A stretch of DNA of 27,461 bases from assembly GCA_964461135.1 (NCBI GenBank), contig CAYWTB010000062.1, positions 1-27,461 on the forward strand, read 5' to 3'. Numbering within the stretch: position 1 is the stretch's first letter; each line of letters begins with the position of its first letter. The DNA comes from RQOF01 sp964461135. GTDB lineage: Bacteria > Calditrichota > Calditrichia > RBG-13-44-9. Made by a program: the position numbers and the translations under genes. This document shows, in pieces, positions 25,202-27,461 of the stretch. The notes beneath the pieces were generated by a model. It was not told where the DNA came from. It searched no databases and was given only the letters and a program-made list of their open reading frames with translations.

Positions 25202-25769
25202 TGGATAATTCTCTTTCACTGTGCTCTTCAGAGAAATTTTCTGCATACTGTAAAACTCTTACTGCCACTTTTACCGCATAATCGAACGTATGCAGAAAAA
25301 AATTCCTCTCGCCTCTCGTCTTGCGGTGTTCATGAAAGGTGGAAACAGTAATAGATCTTATTCCGGGAAGTGCCCGCATGGAAAGGGAAAACACCTGGCT
25401 GAACTTTTTGAAGCGGGTCTGCCGCATAGCAGCGGCCAGCCTGTCCAGCGAGATCCGGCTGGTAAAAAGCTTAAGTCCGAGCAGGATAACAATACTGCGC
25501 TGAACCATCACGATTCCAGTTCGAAACAATTCCGAGGAATACGAGACCCCTAACAGTGACGCATCTTTATCTCCGGCAAAAAGTGGCACCGCCAGGATCA
25601 GCACTGCCAGGAAAAACCATAATTTCCATCTGAGGAGAATACGGAAGACCGACCGGTTTAAAATTGCAACACCCACCAATGCCAGTGGAAACAGGATATA
25701 TTGATTGGTTAAATTTATGGAGACCGCAATCGCCATGAATACGGTCAGTATGAAAAGGCTTTTCTTCAT
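25194..25769 (-). CDS. EcfT/CbiQ-like transmembrane protein
   Basis: A 191-residue membrane protein, shorter than typical EcfT proteins (about 260). Roughly four hydrophobic helices fill residues 5-35, 48-66 and 84-102. A cytoplasmic part follows with LDRLAAAMRQTRF, FSLSMRALPGI and HRKTRGERNFF. The TRG at 151-153 corresponds to the Ala-Arg-Gly coupling motif by which EcfT contacts its ATPases. The last hydrophobic stretch (about 163-176) is weak. Its ATG shares a base with the stop of the S-like gene, and its end overlaps the receptor start. It is therefore a probable transmembrane coupling subunit of an ECF-type importer, although no ATPase gene is in the operon. Confidence 0.68.
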   Translation of the reverse strand: MKKSLFILTVFMAIAVSINLTNQYILFPLALVGVAILNRSVFRILLRWKLWFFLAVLILAVPLFAGDKDASLLGVSYSSELFRTGIVMVQRSIVILLGLKLFTSRISLDRLAAAMRQTRFKKFSQVFSLSMRALPGIRSITVSTFHEHRKTRGERNFFLHTFDYAVKVAVRVLQYAENFSEEHSERELSND

Positions 25770-26452
25770 TACTGAATCCTGATATTTTTTTCCGACTGCA
25801 TCATTTCAGTTTCCACTCTTCGCGGAAGCGCGAAAGCCAGCCATCCGGTCAGTAGCCCCAGGAGCACATGAATACCGGCATAGGACAGGGCAACCCAGAG
25901 CAGATGGCTGTAACTGATGTGCAGTGTATCGGCAATTTTCTGCAGCGTCAGAAGATAAATTTTATAAATATCATCACCGAAGAGTATCCCCTGCGCGATG
26001 AAAGGATGTATTATGGTGTACAGGAGCAGAAAAACCGGTGTCAACAGATAGGACATGCGGTTGACACCTGCAAGGGAAATCAGAATTTCTCCCATCAGCG
26101 CTTCCAGTACGATGGCGATGAAGGGTCCGGCGATTACGGTTCCGATAGAAAAAATCTTGAGCAGGGCTGCCACGGCACCCATCATCAGAATAGATCCCCG
26201 CTGTCTCACGAAATAGCGCCCGGTAAGAAATATAATACTAGCCACAGAAGTAAGGATGGCGCCACTCATGGGTATCCTGAGACCTTTTAAAGTGACGCCG
26301 ATGGTTATTTCCATCAATCCCCACAGGGCACCAAAAACAGCGATGATGGTCAAATCCCGTGGAGTAAACGTATCCGGATTTTTTGTGCCTTCCCGTGGGG
26401 AATGTTTTGTCTGTCCGGGTGGCATGGCAGTTGGTAACTGATCAACAGACAT
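25769..26452 (-). CDS. ECF-transporter S-component-like membrane protein
   Basis: A 227-residue integral membrane protein with about six hydrophobic segments after a 32-residue polar N-terminus. Segment 1 has IIAVFGALWGLMEITIGVTL (37-56) followed by the RIPMSGA turn, a layout seen in S components that bind small cofactors or precursors. The next segments are an IIFLTGRY helix, a glycine/alanine-rich SILMMGAVAALLKIFSIG and a GPFIAIVLEALMGEIL helix. It overlaps the end of mobA by 11 bases and abuts the EcfT-like gene, which together support a substrate-binding role. It is not recognisable as CbiM, ThiT, BioY or RibU. The substrate is unknown; molybdenum/tungsten or a pterin is inferred from neighbours. 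Confidence 0.6.
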   Translation of the reverse strand: MSVDQLPTAMPPGQTKHSPREGTKNPDTFTPRDLTIIAVFGALWGLMEITIGVTLKGLRIPMSGAILTSVASIIFLTGRYFVRQRGSILMMGAVAALLKIFSIGTVIAGPFIAIVLEALMGEILISLAGVNRMSYLLTPVFLLLYTIIHPFIAQGILFGDDIYKIYLLTLQKIADTLHISYSHLLWVALSYAGIHVLLGLLTGWLAFALPRRVETEMMQSEKNIRIQ

Positions 26453-27044
26453 GAATTTTCTCCTGTCTGGTCTGCAACCGGTGCAGGTCTTCCGGATAAT
26501 TAATATTACAGAATATCTCAGGATTATAATTATCCAACACTTCCGGTATATTCACTTTTACCGCTTTTAACTTTCTCAGTGCCTGGTACAGGCTGAATTT
26601 TCCAAGCTTCATACTGATTCTCAGGCAGGGAAGTGAAATCCGTACCGGCCATACTGCCAGCAGCGGTTCCATGCCCATGTGGGATACCGCAACAGCGGGC
26701 CGTTGCAATGAAGCAGCTTTCAGCAGAATGGGATAAATGTCAGCCGTCAATAATGGCATATCACAAGGCAGGGTTGCCAGAAAGGGCCGCCGGGTGTAAT
26801 GAAGGGCGGTAAACAATCCACCCAGGGGACCACATCCGGGAATTAAATCCTGCAGGGTTTTGATATTACGAATTGTTTTTTTGCCGGCTCGGCCGGTAAT
26901 GATCATCACATCATCGGATATTTCCGCGGCGGTTGTAAGTGCAATATCCAGGAGTGTGCGGTTTTCCAGGCGCGCTTCCGTTTTGGAAACACCATACCGC
27001 CTGCTTTCCCCACCTGCCAGTACTGCAACCAATAATTCATTCAT
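26442..27044 (-). CDS. mobA: Molybdenum cofactor guanylyltransferase
   Basis: MobA transfers GMP from GTP to molybdenum cofactor, giving the molybdopterin-guanine-dinucleotide form used by DMSO-reductase-family enzymes. The nucleotide-binding loop is AGGESRRYGVSK (residues 10-21). GCGPLGGLFTAL and the metal-binding LPCDMPLL (D95) are as expected, and NINYPEDL near the C-terminus is the usual NxNTPxD-type motif. I use ATG 27044 (200 residues); a second in-frame ATG at 27050 is too close to GGA for good spacing but cannot be excluded. It is the first gene of the six-gene operon and is preceded by a hairpin-rich region (27094-27254). Confidence 0.92.
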   Translation of the reverse strand: MNELLVAVLAGGESRRYGVSKTEARLENRTLLDIALTTAAEISDDVMIITGRAGKKTIRNIKTLQDLIPGCGPLGGLFTALHYTRRPFLATLPCDMPLLTADIYPILLKAASLQRPAVAVSHMGMEPLLAVWPVRISLPCLRISMKLGKFSLYQALRKLKAVKVNIPEVLDNYNPEIFCNINYPEDLHRLQTRQEKIHVC

Positions 27045-27093
27045 GGTCATAATTCCGGATAAAAAAGCTGCTGCCGGAAAAGGGGGGAAGTTT

Positions 27094-27254
27094 CAGGGCA
27101 GGTAAATCAATATCCTTTTACCACCGGCGTGCCTGCTGAGAATTCTCCTTTGCCAATTCAGGACAGCACATATCGCCCACTATCCATCGGGATAGGGAAA
27201 GCGGTTACCCGCTTTCCCCTTCGACCGGGGTATCCTCCGGGGATACCTTCCGGT
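27094..27254 (-). promoter_or_regulatory. Hairpin-rich leader candidate upstream of mobA
   Basis: Four successive hairpins lie within 161 bases. From mobA-distal to mobA-proximal they are: 27254-27224 (ACCGG and GGTATCC arms, 12 bp, 2-base bulge); 27218-27195 (10 bp, GGGAAAGCGG/CCGCTTTCCC, with a GTAA loop when read on the minus strand); 27195-27180 (CTATCC/GGATAG); and 27135-27094 (CAGGCA/TGCCCTG outer and GGTAAA/TTTACC inner stems with a 7-base bulge). The GNRA-type loop on the minus strand hints that the RNA form is the mobA-sense one. I cannot match it to a known riboswitch; an intergenic palindromic repeat is the main alternative. Confidence 0.5.
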
Positions 27255-27461
27255 TCGGAGATCATTGTAATTCGACGTCCCAGTCTTACCTCATAATGTA
27301 AACAATCCTAGCCAATTATCAAATTGGGTTTAAATAAAATTTAAAATAATTGATTCACCAGCTACCGGGAGGTGACCTGGAAAGATCAAAGATCAAAGAT
27401 GAAAGATTGAGTCCACTCCGAAAAGTCTGATACTGATCAATTAAGTTAATAGTTGGCAGTT
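27255..27461. other. Distal part of the terminal intergenic region
   Basis: No gene, RNA or promoter is supported here. It is partly AT-rich (27291-27356) and holds a short tandem heptamer repeat at 27381-27408. The neighbouring gene beyond the window is unknown. Confidence 0.5.
27381..27408. repeat. Tandem heptamer repeat (AAAGATN x 4)
   Basis: AAAGATC, AAAGATC, AAAGATG and AAAGATT follow one another without gaps. Four 7-base units with variation only in the last base form a small tandem repeat that may vary in copy number between strains. Confidence 0.85.

Noticed and set aside
22187..27050. Cobalamin or cobalt uptake (BtuB/CbiMNQO) reading of the ECF-TonB operon
   Set aside because: No CbiM, CbiN, ATPase, cobalamin biosynthesis gene or B12 box is present, whereas mobA and mobB frame the operon. 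It remains a fallback because the T-like protein resembles CbiQ/EcfT.
27094..27254. Known Moco, cobalamin or TPP riboswitch before mobA
   Set aside because: I looked for conserved boxes of these classes and did not see them on the minus strand. The region is kept only as an unassigned structured element.
27381..27408. Start of a CRISPR array
   Set aside because: The repeats are 7 bases long, contiguous and without spacers, and no cas gene is in the window.

Overview
The window looks like part of a chromosome from a Gram-negative bacterium of moderate G+C content. It has a TonB-dependent outer-membrane receptor, a lipoprotein signal peptide and a secreted hydrolase, so it has an outer membrane. 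The gene order thrS-infC-rpmI-rplT-pheS-pheT-(coiled coil)-zapA-6S RNA-rny-ymdB-folD-yraN, with RNase Y in a diderm, suggests the FCB side of the tree (Calditrichota, Marinimicrobia or KSB1-like). That placement is an inference. A run of ten Ns at 953-962 marks a scaffold join.

Region 1 (1-12416, plus strand) is housekeeping. A secreted dienelactone-hydrolase-like enzyme and tRNA-Val(GAC) come first. The thrS-infC-rpmI-rplT translation operon follows, closed by a strong terminator at 4252-4289. Next comes a second run: pheS, pheT, a ZapB-like coiled coil, zapA, 6S RNA, rny, ymdB, folD and yraN. infC begins at an AUC codon placed by a perfect Shine-Dalgarno. The 6S RNA begins right after the zapA stop codon, and the longest rny reading frame wrongly runs back into it.

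Region 2 (12417-15822, plus strand) holds a small protein with two AP2-type DNA-binding repeats, a startless coding-like stretch that may be a gene remnant, and a large Lon-family protease of the AAA_32 type behind a palindromic site.

Region 3 (15823-20436, minus strand) holds a two-gene unit of a glucuronokinase-like GHMP kinase and a GalU-type uridylyltransferase. Together they could make UDP-glucuronate or another UDP-sugar by salvage. It also holds a DsrE-like lipoprotein and an OmpR/HisKA two-component pair with overlapping genes. A cobalamin-binding radical SAM protein (20539-22053, plus) is divergent from the kinase.

Region 4 (22187-27050, minus strand) is the most unusual part. It is a tightly packed six-gene operon: mobA, an ECF S-component-like membrane protein, an EcfT-like membrane protein, a TonB-dependent receptor, a THEP1-like P-loop NTPase and mobB. 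Two molybdenum-cofactor nucleotide genes bracket a complete outer- plus inner-membrane uptake route that has no ABC ATPase of its own. This suggests import of a molybdenum or tungsten chelate, or of a pterin/molybdopterin precursor. The sequence upstream of mobA can fold into four successive hairpins and may be a regulatory leader or an intergenic palindromic element.
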